From contig NZ_FOBV01000001.1 in assembly GCF_900109935.1 (NCBI RefSeq), positions 744,001-808,000 on the forward strand: a stretch of 64,000 nucleotides of DNA. The letters are read 5' to 3'. A program made the translations under genes and the position numbers. The notes under the pieces are model-generated. The model had not been told where the DNA came from. It saw nothing but the letters and a program-made list of their open reading frames with translations, and did no database searches. The DNA is from Chryseobacterium taichungense (GTDB lineage Bacteria; Bacteroidota; Bacteroidia; Flavobacteriales; Weeksellaceae). This document shows, in pieces, positions 56,777 through 64,000 of the stretch. Numbering within the stretch: the stretch's first letter is position 1; each line of letters starts with the position of its first letter.

Positions 56777-57451
56777 TTAATAATCGTCGTCAACGACTTT
56801 TGGTTGTACTAATTTTTCACTGACGTTATTTGCAAATATTTGGAATGAATACTTAGTCACATTAATGGCTTCTTCCACATTTTCAATTCTTTTTCCGTTC
56901 ACAATAACGTAAGAATCTTTGTATCCTGTGGAATCTTTTGAAGCTTTCTGATAAGAGGAATTATAAACAAATCTTGGTTTTCTTTCTTTTTTAAGCCTTC
57001 CCCTTTTCGGTAAAATTTCATCTAAATAATCTTTTTCAGCCATTGTGTTTTCCTGAAACAGAGAATCTTTTTTAGCTCCGGAAACAGAATCCGACACTTG
57101 GTTTACAGCAACCTGAGCCTGATGCTCGCTGTTCTCTTCAATAAAATCATTCTTCTGTAGTTTAATCTGATTTTCCACCAGTTGAGCCTGATCTTCAACA
57201 TTGCTGTTATTATAATTAAATATAAATCCAATGCTTAACAGCACCACTACACTTGCCGCCATCCAGAACCACTTTGGAATCGAAGGCCTGTTTTTGCCGT
57301 CAATCGGAATAATAGGAGTTTCATTATTGTCTTGTACCTCATCTTTATCTTCCGCTTTTTTCAGAAAATCTTCGAAATCCCAGTCCATCTTTTCTTCCTT
57401 TAAATGTTGGAAGATCTCGTTATATTTATCTTGAAATTTGTCTTTGCTCAT
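56777..57451 (-). CDS. Anti-sigma-factor-like membrane protein
   Basis: This 224-residue protein has an acidic N-terminal cytoplasmic region (WDFEDFLKKAEDKDE), a single membrane helix near residues 60-82 (WFWMAASVVVLLSIGFIF), and a C-terminal region rich in Gln, Asn and basic residues. The gene starts inside the sigma factor gene (26-base overlap), the usual position of an anti-sigma partner. No zinc-type anti-sigma motif is visible, so the assignment rests on position and topology. Confidence 0.68.
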   Translation of the reverse strand: MSKDKFQDKYNEIFQHLKEEKMDWDFEDFLKKAEDKDEVQDNNETPIIPIDGKNRPSIPKWFWMAASVVVLLSIGFIFNYNNSNVEDQAQLVENQIKLQKNDFIEENSEHQAQVAVNQVSDSVSGAKKDSLFQENTMAEKDYLDEILPKRGRLKKERKPRFVYNSSYQKASKDSTGYKDSYVIVNGKRIENVEEAINVTKYSFQIFANNVSEKLVQPKVVDDDY

Positions 57452-57935
57452 AGCTCATCATTTGTGAGATTTGTTCTTTTACTTTTTGTCTTGCCCGCAT
57501 CAGATTTACTCTTACTGCGTTTTCTTCCATTTCCAGCATTTCTGCTATTTCTGAAACTTCATATTCTTCTACATCTTTCAAATGGATAACCATCTTTTGT
57601 TTTTCCGGAAGCTGATTGATGAAACCAATGATTTGTTCCTTCAGATTATTCACTTCCATACTGTAAAGCTCTGACCTGTGAAGCTGCATATCAGCAAATC
57701 CCATCTTTACATCGTGATGCTTCAGCCTGTTCAGACATTCGTTCCGGACTGCTTTCAATGCATAAGATTTCAAATTTCCGAACTGCTCCAGTTCATCTTT
57801 TTTCTGCCAGAATTTGATCATCAGATCCTGCACCACGTCCTCTGCCTCATCACTACTCATGACGAACCTTTTCGCAAAGCGATACATCTCATTTTTGAGA
57901 ATGAATACCGTACTTTTAAAAGCTTCTTGGGTCAT
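57426..57935 (-). CDS. ECF-type RNA polymerase sigma factor
   Basis: This 169-residue protein has a sigma-70 region 2 (FVMSSDEAEDVVQDLMIKFWQKKDEL) and region 4 (FINQLPEKQKMVIHLKDVEEYEVSEIAEMLEMEENAVRVNLMRARQKVKEQI, cut here into motif blocks) without regions 1 and 3, as in extracytoplasmic-function sigma factors. It heads a four-gene operon with an overlapping anti-sigma-like gene and two DUF4252 genes. Confidence 0.9.
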   Translation of the reverse strand: MTQEAFKSTVFILKNEMYRFAKRFVMSSDEAEDVVQDLMIKFWQKKDELEQFGNLKSYALKAVRNECLNRLKHHDVKMGFADMQLHRSELYSMEVNNLKEQIIGFINQLPEKQKMVIHLKDVEEYEVSEIAEMLEMEENAVRVNLMRARQKVKEQISQMMSYEQRQISR

Positions 57936-57992
57936 AAGTTTTGTTTCTATAAGTAAGACAATCAGATTTTACATAATATTACATTAAAAGTA

Positions 57993-58022
57993 AAAAAACT
58001 TCAAAAAAATTTGAAGTTTCCT
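57993..58022 (-). terminator. Terminator of the GlmU-like gene
   Basis: AAACTTCAAA and TTTGAAGTTT form the stem, and the minus strand continues into a T-run, just after the stop of the gene at 58035. Confidence 0.7.
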
Positions 58023-58034
58023 TTATTGATCGGT

Positions 58035-59195
58035 TTAATACGTATCAAAAATATGTTTTAAAATCGCTTTATCTTCATCTCTCAAAGTCACTTTTCTTCT
58101 TGCCATGGCTCGTTCTGCGACTTCATAGGCTTTATCTAATTTGAATTTTTCGTCGTCTTTAAAACCACCCCACGAAAAATTTTCAACTAAATTCGGAGGA
58201 AAACCTTCTTTAAAAATATTGGAAGCCACACCTATTACCGTTCCTGTATTGAGTTGGGTATTAATCGCAGTTTTAGAATGATCACCCATGATGAGTCCTG
58301 CAAACTGCAATCCCGTATCTTCAAAAGCTTTTCTTCTGTAATTCCATAATCTTACATTTCCATAATTATTCTTCATGTTGGAAGAATTGGAATCCGCTCC
58401 GAAATTACACCATTCACCAATGACCGAGTTTCCGATAAAACCATCATGCCCTTTATTGGAATACCCGAAAATAATAATATTGCTCACTTCTCCTCCAACT
58501 TTTGAATGAGGACCAATAGTGGTTGCTCCGTAAATTTTTGCTCCCAGGTTAAATTTAGATTCTTCACAAAGTGCGATCGGACCACGCAAATGGCAGCCTT
58601 CCATAACCTCAGCATTTTTACCGATATAAATTTTCCCTGTTTTCGTATTGAGTGTTGAAAATTCAATCTGAGCCCCTTCCTCAATAAACAAATCTTTCTT
58701 ATCTCCTAAAAATCCGTTAGTAGAAGAAAGTTCCCGGGAAGCTCTTCCTTTTGTAAGCAAATCAAAGTCAAAATCAATTGCTTTATGGTTATAGGTAAAA
58801 AGATCCGCTGGCTTTTTAAAGAATACAAGTTCTTCTTTAATATCGGTCATCTTTTCAATCTGATGAAGAGAAAAACCATCCATATTGATTTTTGCAGCAA
58901 TCAATTCATCTTCATAAACCAACGCTTCTCCCTGTTTCAGTTCTTTTATTTGCTGAATGACATTTTCCGTGGGTAAAAAATTTGTTACCAGAAAAAGACT
59001 TTCTTTTCTTTCAGGCTCGGGAAATTTTTTCTGCAGATAAGCTTCGGTGAAAAAAGAAATTTCGGTGTTTTCTAAAATTTTCTGCCATCTCTGTGAGAAG
59101 GTAAGAATTCCGCATCGCATTTCTGCAACAGGCCGTGTAAAAGTTAGCGGAAGAAAATCTTCCCAATATTGTGCATCTGAAAATACTAGTTGCAT
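58035..59195 (-). CDS. Alternative GlmU-type nucleotidyltransferase/acetyltransferase
   Basis: This 386-residue protein begins QLVFSDAQYWEDFLPLTFTRPVAEMRCGI, the signature of the Bacteroidota alternative GlmU family (TIGR03991, from memory). The N-terminal part is a shortened nucleotidyltransferase. The C-terminal half is a left-handed beta-helix with hexapeptide repeats (GKIYIGKNAEVMEG, GATTIGPHSKVGG, GNSVIGEWCNFGA). By analogy it makes UDP-N-acetylglucosamine or a related precursor from glucosamine-1-phosphate, but the activity is inferred. Confidence 0.82.
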   Translation of the reverse strand: MQLVFSDAQYWEDFLPLTFTRPVAEMRCGILTFSQRWQKILENTEISFFTEAYLQKKFPEPERKESLFLVTNFLPTENVIQQIKELKQGEALVYEDELIAAKINMDGFSLHQIEKMTDIKEELVFFKKPADLFTYNHKAIDFDFDLLTKGRASRELSSTNGFLGDKKDLFIEEGAQIEFSTLNTKTGKIYIGKNAEVMEGCHLRGPIALCEESKFNLGAKIYGATTIGPHSKVGGEVSNIIIFGYSNKGHDGFIGNSVIGEWCNFGADSNSSNMKNNYGNVRLWNYRRKAFEDTGLQFAGLIMGDHSKTAINTQLNTGTVIGVASNIFKEGFPPNLVENFSWGGFKDDEKFKLDKAYEVAERAMARRKVTLRDEDKAILKHIFDTY

Positions 59196-59248
59196 CGTTC
59201 AGTTTAAGTTTAATGTTAAAAATTCAACGTGTAACAAAAATACAATAA

Positions 59249-59279
59249 AAAAAGTCTTCCGAAAACCGAAAGACTTTTA
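59249..59279 (-). terminator. rpmE2 terminator
   Basis: AAAAGTCTTCCG pairs with CGAAAGACTTTT (one mismatch) around a short loop, and the minus strand continues into a T-run. Confidence 0.78.
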
Positions 59280-59299
59280 AATATTTTAATGTCAAAAAA

Positions 59300-59551
59300 T
59301 TACTTAGCGAATTTTTTGTATTTGTTCATGAACTTATCAACTCTACCTGCAGTGTCAACCAATTTCACTTTACCAGTGTAGAAAGGGTGAGAAGTTGAAG
59401 AGATTTCCATTTTGATCAAAGGATACTCTTGTCCTTCGTACTCGATAGTGTCTTTTGTTTCTGCTGTAGACTTGCAAAGAAATACTTCGTCGTTACTCAT
59501 ATCTTTGAAAACAACAAGTCTATAATTTTCTGGGTGGATTCCGTTTTTCAT
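59300..59551 (-). CDS. rpmE2: 50S ribosomal protein L31, type B
   Basis: This 83-residue protein begins [18 protein letters not shown] and contains [26 protein letters not shown]. This is the zinc-independent type B form: the CxxC cysteines of type A L31 are absent. Its promoter at 59670-59699 leaves a leader of more than 100 bases. Confidence 0.95.
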   Translation of the reverse strand: MKNGIHPENYRLVVFKDMSNDEVFLCKSTAETKDTIEYEGQEYPLIKMEISSTSHPFYTGKVKLVDTAGRVDKFMNKYKKFAK

Positions 59552-59664
59552 GTGTAAATTTCTTTTTTTGTTAATGTCACATGTAACCTTGCGGTTTCAT
59601 AATACAATGTTAAAAATTAAAGTTTGCTTTCGAAATAGTAATGGATATTTCTCTGCTAATTTTA
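59552..59664 (-). promoter_or_regulatory. Long rpmE2 leader with GNRA hairpin
   Basis: The minus-strand leader contains AACC-GCAA-GGTT near 59590-59601, a four-base stem closed by a GCAA tetraloop, followed by ACATGTGACATT. Long structured leaders of ribosomal protein genes often regulate by feedback. No known L31 leader could be matched by eye. Confidence 0.35.
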
Positions 59665-59669
59665 GGTTG

Positions 59670-59699
59670 CAAAAGTACAATATTTTTTTGAATTTGCAA
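59670..59699 (-). promoter_or_regulatory. rpmE2 promoter
   Basis: TACTTTTG on the minus strand at 59677-59670 matches TAnnTTTG, with TTG at 59699-59697 and a 19-base spacer. Confidence 0.72.
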
Positions 59700-59748
59700 A
59701 TATGCTGTCAATATTTTTTTCTTCATAAGAAATTCGAAGTATTTTCGT

Positions 59749-59756
59749 TACATTTG
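59749..59756 (+). promoter_or_regulatory. Promoter minus-7 box of the beta-helix lipoprotein
   Basis: TACATTTG matches TAnnTTTG, 23 bases before the ATG at 59780. Confidence 0.6.
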
Positions 59757-59779
59757 AAATTTATTAAACTTTAATTTCG

Positions 59780-61189
59780 ATGAAATTCAAATTATTACTG
59801 GCTTTTTCTTTCTGGATGCTTGTTATGGCTGTATCTTGTAATAAGGATGATATCAGTTTTGATACACCTTCGCAAAAACTAAGTTTTTCCAAAGACACGG
59901 TTTTTTGTGACACGGTTTATCATCAGGTTCGTTCTGAAACGTATGCGGTGAAAGTTTATAACAATGAAGATAAAGACATCCTGATCCCGAGAATTCATCT
60001 TGAAAAAGGATCTTCATCATTATATAAGATCAATGTAGACGGAAAGCCCGGATATGATTTTAAAGATGTGCCTCTGAGAAAGAAAGACAGTCTTTATATT
60101 TTCGTGGAAATTGCTCCTGAAGCTACCGGCCCTGAAGCTATCGCTGAAGATAAAATCCTTTTCGACAGCCCTGCGGGGCAGCAAAATGTAGTCTTATTCT
60201 CCGTTGTACAGGATGCGGAATTTTTTATTAAAAGTTCATCCAATCCTAATATCATCACTTCAGATGCAACCTGGAATAATGATAAGGCTAAAATCATTTA
60301 TGGTGACTTAACAATTGATGAAAATGTAATCCTGAATGTACAAGCCGGAACCAAAGTATATTTTCATAAAAACAGTGGAATGAAAGTGTTATCCGGAGCG
60401 ACTTTAAATATTAACGGAACTTTGGCCAACAACGTTACCCTTCGCGGAGACAGAAATGATCCTGCCTACGATACCATTCCTAAAAACTGGAATTCTGTTA
60501 AAATGGAACCCGGATCTAATTTAAATATGAATTATGCAAGACTTTTCGGTGGAACAAGAGGGCTTGAAATGAAGCAAACCAATGCAACCATCAACAATTC
60601 ATTTATTCATACTTTTCAGGAATATGGTATTTATGCAGTCGCTTCTACAGTGAATGCAAAAAACCTTGTAATGAATAACTGTGGAGAATCGGCGATTGGA
60701 ATCTTTAAAGGTGGTACTCACAATTATGTGCATTCTACCATTGCCAATTATTCTGATCTTCTGCAATCTTACAACAGAAACGGAATTTTTGCGACAAACG
60801 AATGGAAAAACGAATCAAACCAAACAGAACAAGGCGCTCTGATCTTAAATGTGAGAAATAGCATCGTCTATTCAGACCGCGATAATTCAGTATTTTTTGA
60901 ACAAACTCCGGGGCAGCTATTTAATTTTGTATTCGAGAACTGCCTATTAAAATACTCCACCCAATCAGAGGCAGGTTTCCTTGATACAGCTCCGAGTGTG
61001 ATACAGTTGGTTAAAAACCAAGATCCGCTGTTTGTAAATTATTTTGCAGCACAAATGAATTTAAGAGTAAAACAAAACTCTCCCGCTATCGGAAAAGGAA
61101 GTACAGCTGTTGCTGCAACGGTTCCTACAGATATTGCAGGTAATTCAAGGACCTCAAATCCTACTTTGGGTGCGTATCAGTATCAATAA
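59780..61189 (+). CDS. Beta-helix surface lipoprotein
   Basis: This 469-residue protein has a lipoprotein signal with Cys near residue 20 (AVSCNKDD). The acidic residues after the Cys resemble the lipoprotein export signal known in Bacteroidota. A beta-sandwich at about 30-140 is followed by a right-handed beta-helix at about 160-400 (repeats such as VQAGTKVYFHKNSGMKV, GTRGLEMKQTNATINNS). The end is SPAIGKGSTAVAATVPTDIAG ... GAYQYQ, as in choice-of-anchor Q proteins. It is probably an outer-membrane lipoprotein that may bind or cleave glycans. Substrate unknown. Confidence 0.78.
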   Translation: MKFKLLLAFSFWMLVMAVSCNKDDISFDTPSQKLSFSKDTVFCDTVYHQVRSETYAVKVYNNEDKDILIPRIHLEKGSSSLYKINVDGKPGYDFKDVPLRKKDSLYIFVEIAPEATGPEAIAEDKILFDSPAGQQNVVLFSVVQDAEFFIKSSSNPNIITSDATWNNDKAKIIYGDLTIDENVILNVQAGTKVYFHKNSGMKVLSGATLNINGTLANNVTLRGDRNDPAYDTIPKNWNSVKMEPGSNLNMNYARLFGGTRGLEMKQTNATINNSFIHTFQEYGIYAVASTVNAKNLVMNNCGESAIGIFKGGTHNYVHSTIANYSDLLQSYNRNGIFATNEWKNESNQTEQGALILNVRNSIVYSDRDNSVFFEQTPGQLFNFVFENCLLKYSTQSEAGFLDTAPSVIQLVKNQDPLFVNYFAAQMNLRVKQNSPAIGKGSTAVAATVPTDIAGNSRTSNPTLGAYQYQ

Positions 61190-61195
61190 AATTAT

Positions 61196-61393
61196 ATGCA
61201 AATGGATTTTAATATTGTAAAAATAGGAGGATTTATTGTGTTATTCTTATTATACATTATGATAAGAAAACTCTTCAGTAAATTTGCAAACTTTACTGAA
61301 AAAATAGGGCAATCTATCGAGGAGGCAGAAGAAATCAGCCACCTGAAAGAAAAGATCAACAATCTTGAAATACAGATCAACAATAAAAAATAA
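61196..61393 (+). CDS. Small membrane protein with coiled coil
   Basis: This 65-residue protein (63 if the ATG at 61202 is used) has a membrane helix near residues 9-25 (IGGFIVLFLLYIMI) followed by a charged helix likely to form a coiled coil (ISHLKEKINNLEIQINN). Its stop shares the A at 61393 with the ATG of the MazG-like gene, so the two are probably co-translated. No family recognised. Confidence 0.6.
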   Translation: MQMDFNIVKIGGFIVLFLLYIMIRKLFSKFANFTEKIGQSIEEAEEISHLKEKINNLEIQINNKK

Positions 61394-61719
61394 TGGAAAT
61401 CATAAATCTGCAGCAGCAAGTTGATGAATGGATAAAAACCATCGGCGTCCGTTATTTCAATGAACTCACCAATATGGCCATGCTGACCGAGGAAGTTGGT
61501 GAAGTGGCGCGAATTATTGCAAGAAAGTATGGAGAGCAAAGCGAAAAGGAAAGTGATAAAAGCAAAGATCTCGGCGAAGAGCTTGCGGATGTATTATTTG
61601 TCACTTTATGCTTAGCCAATCAGACCGGAGTCAATCTGCAGGAAGCTTTTGATAAAAAAATGAAAATAAAGACGGATCGCGATAAAGAACGCCATCAGAA
61701 TAATGAGAAATTAAAATAA
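61393..61719 (+). CDS. MazG-like nucleotide pyrophosphohydrolase
   Basis: This 108-residue all-alpha NTP pyrophosphohydrolase has the metal motif MLTEEVGEVARII ... LGEELADVLFVTL (ExxE then ExxD). Family members hydrolyse (deoxy)nucleoside triphosphates to monophosphate and pyrophosphate, often as housecleaning enzymes. It is shorter than full MazG, so it is a single-domain form. It is followed by a small inverted-repeat element and aroA. Confidence 0.82.
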   Translation: MEIINLQQQVDEWIKTIGVRYFNELTNMAMLTEEVGEVARIIARKYGEQSEKESDKSKDLGEELADVLFVTLCLANQTGVNLQEAFDKKMKIKTDRDKERHQNNEKLK

Positions 61720-61723
61720 TTCA

Positions 61724-61787
61724 GGAAGATGGATGATGGAAGTTTTAATACCGCTAGTGAACTCCCCGCTTCCGGCCTCCAACTTCC
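61724..61787. repeat. Inverted-repeat element before aroA
   Basis: GGAAGATGGA at 61724-61733 pairs with TCCAACTTCC at 61778-61787 (one mismatch), enclosing 44 bases that contain CTTCCGGCCTCC. The text looks like a dispersed intergenic repeat of this group. It produces an open frame that falsely extends aroA by 24 codons. Confidence 0.5.
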
Positions 61788-61800
61788 TTACTTGAAAATA

Positions 61801-63027
61801 ATGAAGCTAGAAAAATCACAATTAAAAGAAAACCAGACCATACAGATCAGCGGTTCGAAAAGTATTTCGAATCGTTTGTTGATTTTAGAAAGTCTGTTCA
61901 GCAATATACAAATTGGAAACCTCTCGAATTCCCAGGACACCAGTCTTTTGAAAAAAGCTTTATCAGAAAATACAGAGGTCGTGGATATTCACCATGCCGG
62001 AACCGCGATGCGTTTTCTTACTTCCTACTATTCAATTCAGGAAGGTAAAACAACGATTCTTACCGGTTCAAAAAGAATGAAAGAAAGACCCATTAAAAAT
62101 CTTGTTACTGCTTTACAGAATCTCGGTGTAGAAATTGAATATCTGGAAAATGAAGGCTTTCCTCCACTGAAAATAAAAGGCAGAAAAATCATTCAGGAAA
62201 AAGTAGATGTGCCAGCAAATATATCAAGCCAGTTTATCACTTCCCTCCTATTAATCGCAGGAAAACTGGAAAACGGACTGGAAATAAACTTGGTTGGCGA
62301 AGTTACTTCAAGATCATATATTGAAATGACACTGAACATTTTAACGAAATTCGGAATTAGAAACAATTTTGCCGGAAATACGATCAAAGTAGAACCATTT
62401 ATAAATCATCAGTCATCCATCATCAATTACGAAGTAGAAAGTGACTGGAGTTCTGCTTCCTACTTCTACTCTTTTGCCGCTTTGGGAAGAAAGACCATTC
62501 ATCTGAAAAGTTTTTATAAAAAATCTACTCAGGGAGATTCTGCCATTGCAAAAATTTATGAAGATTTTTTCGGAATTAAAACAATTTTTACTGAAGATGA
62601 GCATAAAATCACCTTACAGCCTGACCCTGATTTTGTATTTCCTGAAAAGATTTTTTTGGATATGAATAACTGTCCCGACATCGCTCAAACGCTTTGTGTA
62701 ACAGCTGCAGCCTTGAAAATTCCTTTTGAAATTTCCGGCCTGGGAACATTAAGAGTAAAAGAAACCGACAGACTTTTAGCCTTACATCAAGAATTAAAAA
62801 AGCTGGGAGCAGAAACAGAGTTTACTGATCTTACCATTAAATCAATCAGCTTTAGTAAGCCTGAAGATAATATTTCCATTAAGACTTATCAGGATCACCG
62901 GATGGCAATGGCATTTGCGCCGTTCTGCCTTATTAAAGAATTACATATTGAAGATGAAGATGTTGTTGAAAAATCCTATCCGATGTTTTGGGAAGATTTA
63001 AAAATTATTTTAACTGAAAATTCATGA
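61801..63027 (+). CDS. aroA: 3-phosphoshikimate 1-carboxyvinyltransferase (EPSP synthase)
   Basis: AroA joins phosphoenolpyruvate to shikimate-3-phosphate in the aromatic amino acid pathway. The protein is 408 residues long with ISGSKSISNRLLIL near the N-terminus, HHAGTAMRFLTSYY, SSQFITSLLLIAG, the KETDRLLALHQEL region and YQDHRMAMAFAPF. The start at 61801 replaces an upstream ATG at 61729 whose 24 codons come from a repeat element. A segment NHQSSIINYE at about residue 202 also looks repeat-derived. The end overlaps the SDR gene by 4 bases. Confidence 0.93.
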   Translation: MKLEKSQLKENQTIQISGSKSISNRLLILESLFSNIQIGNLSNSQDTSLLKKALSENTEVVDIHHAGTAMRFLTSYYSIQEGKTTILTGSKRMKERPIKNLVTALQNLGVEIEYLENEGFPPLKIKGRKIIQEKVDVPANISSQFITSLLLIAGKLENGLEINLVGEVTSRSYIEMTLNILTKFGIRNNFAGNTIKVEPFINHQSSIINYEVESDWSSASYFYSFAALGRKTIHLKSFYKKSTQGDSAIAKIYEDFFGIKTIFTEDEHKITLQPDPDFVFPEKIFLDMNNCPDIAQTLCVTAAALKIPFEISGLGTLRVKETDRLLALHQELKKLGAETEFTDLTIKSISFSKPEDNISIKTYQDHRMAMAFAPFCLIKELHIEDEDVVEKSYPMFWEDLKIILTENS

Positions 63028-63821
63028 ATACAAAAACGATAATCATCACCGGAACCTCATCAGGAATCGGTTTCGTACTGGCTGAATATTTTGGCAAAAA
63101 AGGTCATAAAGTCTACGGTCTGAGCAGAAAACATACCGAAAGTGCCTATTTTACCTCCATCCCTACTGATGTAACGGATAACGATGCCGTACAAAATGCC
63201 ATCGCAGAAGTACTGAAAACAGAAACCAGAATCGATGTTCTGATCAACAACGCAGGAATGGGAATGGTCGGTGCTGTGGAAGATTCCTCAAAAGAGGATA
63301 TTTTGAAATTATTCAAACTGAATTTAGTTGGAGCCGTACAAATGATGAGTGCAGTAATGCCGAAAATGCGCGAGAATAAATTCGGACAGATCATCAATGT
63401 TTCCAGCATCGGAAGTGAGATGGGACTGCCTTTCCGAGGATTTTATTCGGCTTCAAAATCGGCTTTGGATAAGGTGACGGAAGCTATGAGATATGAAGTT
63501 TACCCTTGGAATATTCATGTTTGCTCACTTCATTTGGGAGATATAAAAACCAATATTGCGGAAAACCGGGTGAGAACAAAAGTTTCAGAACCGTACAAGA
63601 ATGTTTTCGATAAAGTGTATGCTTTAATGAATAGCCACGTTGGTGACGGAACCGAACCTTTGGAAGTTGCAGAATATATCGATCAGCTTTTGCTTAAAAA
63701 TAAATGGAAGGCTCATTATTATTTTGGCAAATTCGGGCAGAAAATCGGGGTTCCTTTGAAATGGATTCTTCCACAGGGAACTTATGAAAATTTAATGAAA
63801 AAATACAATAAACTGGCTTAA
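63024..63821 (+). CDS. Short-chain dehydrogenase/reductase
   Basis: This 265-residue classical SDR has IITGTSSGIGFVLAEYFG (NAD(P) loop TGxxxGIG), LINNAGMG, the catalytic serine in NVSSIGS and YSASK (YxxxK) near residue 142. The cofactor choice is unclear, though LSRKH after the second strand is compatible with NADP. Substrate cannot be told. It overlaps aroA by 4 bases (ATGA), an operon with aroA. Confidence 0.85.
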   Translation: MNTKTIIITGTSSGIGFVLAEYFGKKGHKVYGLSRKHTESAYFTSIPTDVTDNDAVQNAIAEVLKTETRIDVLINNAGMGMVGAVEDSSKEDILKLFKLNLVGAVQMMSAVMPKMRENKFGQIINVSSIGSEMGLPFRGFYSASKSALDKVTEAMRYEVYPWNIHVCSLHLGDIKTNIAENRVRTKVSEPYKNVFDKVYALMNSHVGDGTEPLEVAEYIDQLLLKNKWKAHYYFGKFGQKIGVPLKWILPQGTYENLMKKYNKLA

Positions 63822-63843
63822 AAACTGTTAATTGAATGGTGCA

Positions 63844-63935
63844 TTGTCATTCTGAACGGAATGAAATGCAGTGAAGAATCTTTTTGTATTTTTATTGAGA
63901 TTCTTCATTCGTTCCACTACATTCAGAATGACAAA
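63844..63935. repeat. Long imperfect palindrome with TTGTCATTCTGAA ends
   Basis: The left arm TTGTCATTCTGAA ... GAATGAA ... GAAGAATCT at 63844-63881 pairs with the right arm AGATTCTTCATTC ... TTCAGAATGACAA at 63898-63934, leaving a T-rich loop. It lies in the spacer after the SDR gene and resembles a dispersed palindromic repeat. It could also act as a terminator. Confidence 0.75.
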
Positions 63936-64000
63936 TTGAAATTAATTCTAAAAATATTCTTTATCCTCTGTTGCGTTTGTATTCAGGCGCAGAAAAAACC
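63936..64000 (+). CDS. N-terminus of an exported protein (partial, TTG start)
   Basis: A frame with a TTG start at 63936-63938 runs to the right edge and encodes a signal-peptide-like start: a basic tip, a hydrophobic core ILKIFFILCCVCI, and a predicted cleavage after QAQ followed by Lys-Lys. No ATG exists in this frame nearby. The start codon touches the right arm of the palindrome. The rest of the gene lies outside the window. Confidence 0.5.
   Translation, partial: MKLILKIFFILCCVCIQAQKK

Overview
The window looks like a chromosomal segment of a Flavobacteriia bacterium, most likely Chryseobacterium or a close relative in the Weeksellaceae. The grounds are low GC, many TAnnTTTG minus-7 boxes (the Bacteroidota promoter), no Shine-Dalgarno-like pattern before most starts, type IX secretion (T9SS) type A and type B sorting domains, signal peptides ending in AQ, an alternative GlmU-type protein and a fused IcmF mutase. 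No tRNA, rRNA, CRISPR array, transposase or prophage gene was seen.

Layout. 1-8.4 kb is mostly housekeeping: trmN6-like methyltransferase, an NtrY-like histidine kinase, ribE, pdxA, yceD-rpmF, accB-accC and ornithine aminotransferase. 8.4-18.4 kb is a surface-glycan cluster of eight genes, seven glycosyltransferase-like plus one polysaccharide deacetylase, with a cupin of the mannose-phosphate type at its edge; several members are paralogues of each other and one is a GT2-GT4 fusion. 18.5-22.8 kb holds gltX, accA and tsf. 22.9-33.1 kb is a tandem triplet of giant secreted T9SS type B proteins with an IgGFc-binding-like N-terminus. Around the triplet lie four paralogous small exported proteins that share a two-cysteine C-terminal domain. 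37.3-39.2 kb is the rplM-rpsI-rpsB operon.

39.5-50.8 kb mixes membrane proteins, an isobutyryl-CoA-mutase-like fusion protein, a Dph6-like ATP pyrophosphatase, a PadR regulator with three paralogous membrane proteins, and ruvC. 50.9-59.6 kb has a KTSC protein, an M43 metalloprotease with T9SS type A signal, guaB, an ECF sigma/anti-sigma/DUF4252 operon, the GlmU-like gene and rpmE2. 59.8-63.8 kb has a beta-helix lipoprotein, a MazG-like protein, aroA and an SDR oxidoreductase. The right edge holds a long imperfect palindrome followed by the start of another exported protein.

Main hypothesis. Turning the segment from about 21.85 to 37.3 kb around on paper would put tsf directly behind rpsB, the usual rplM-rpsI-rpsB-tsf order. 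It would also make all four small two-cysteine genes co-directional neighbours, separated only by trmB. This points to an inversion in this lineage, or possibly an assembly error, and suggests that the giant T9SS proteins and the small exported proteins belong to one ancestral surface locus. A 5 x 22-bp tandem repeat lies inside this block. Functions of both protein families remain unknown.
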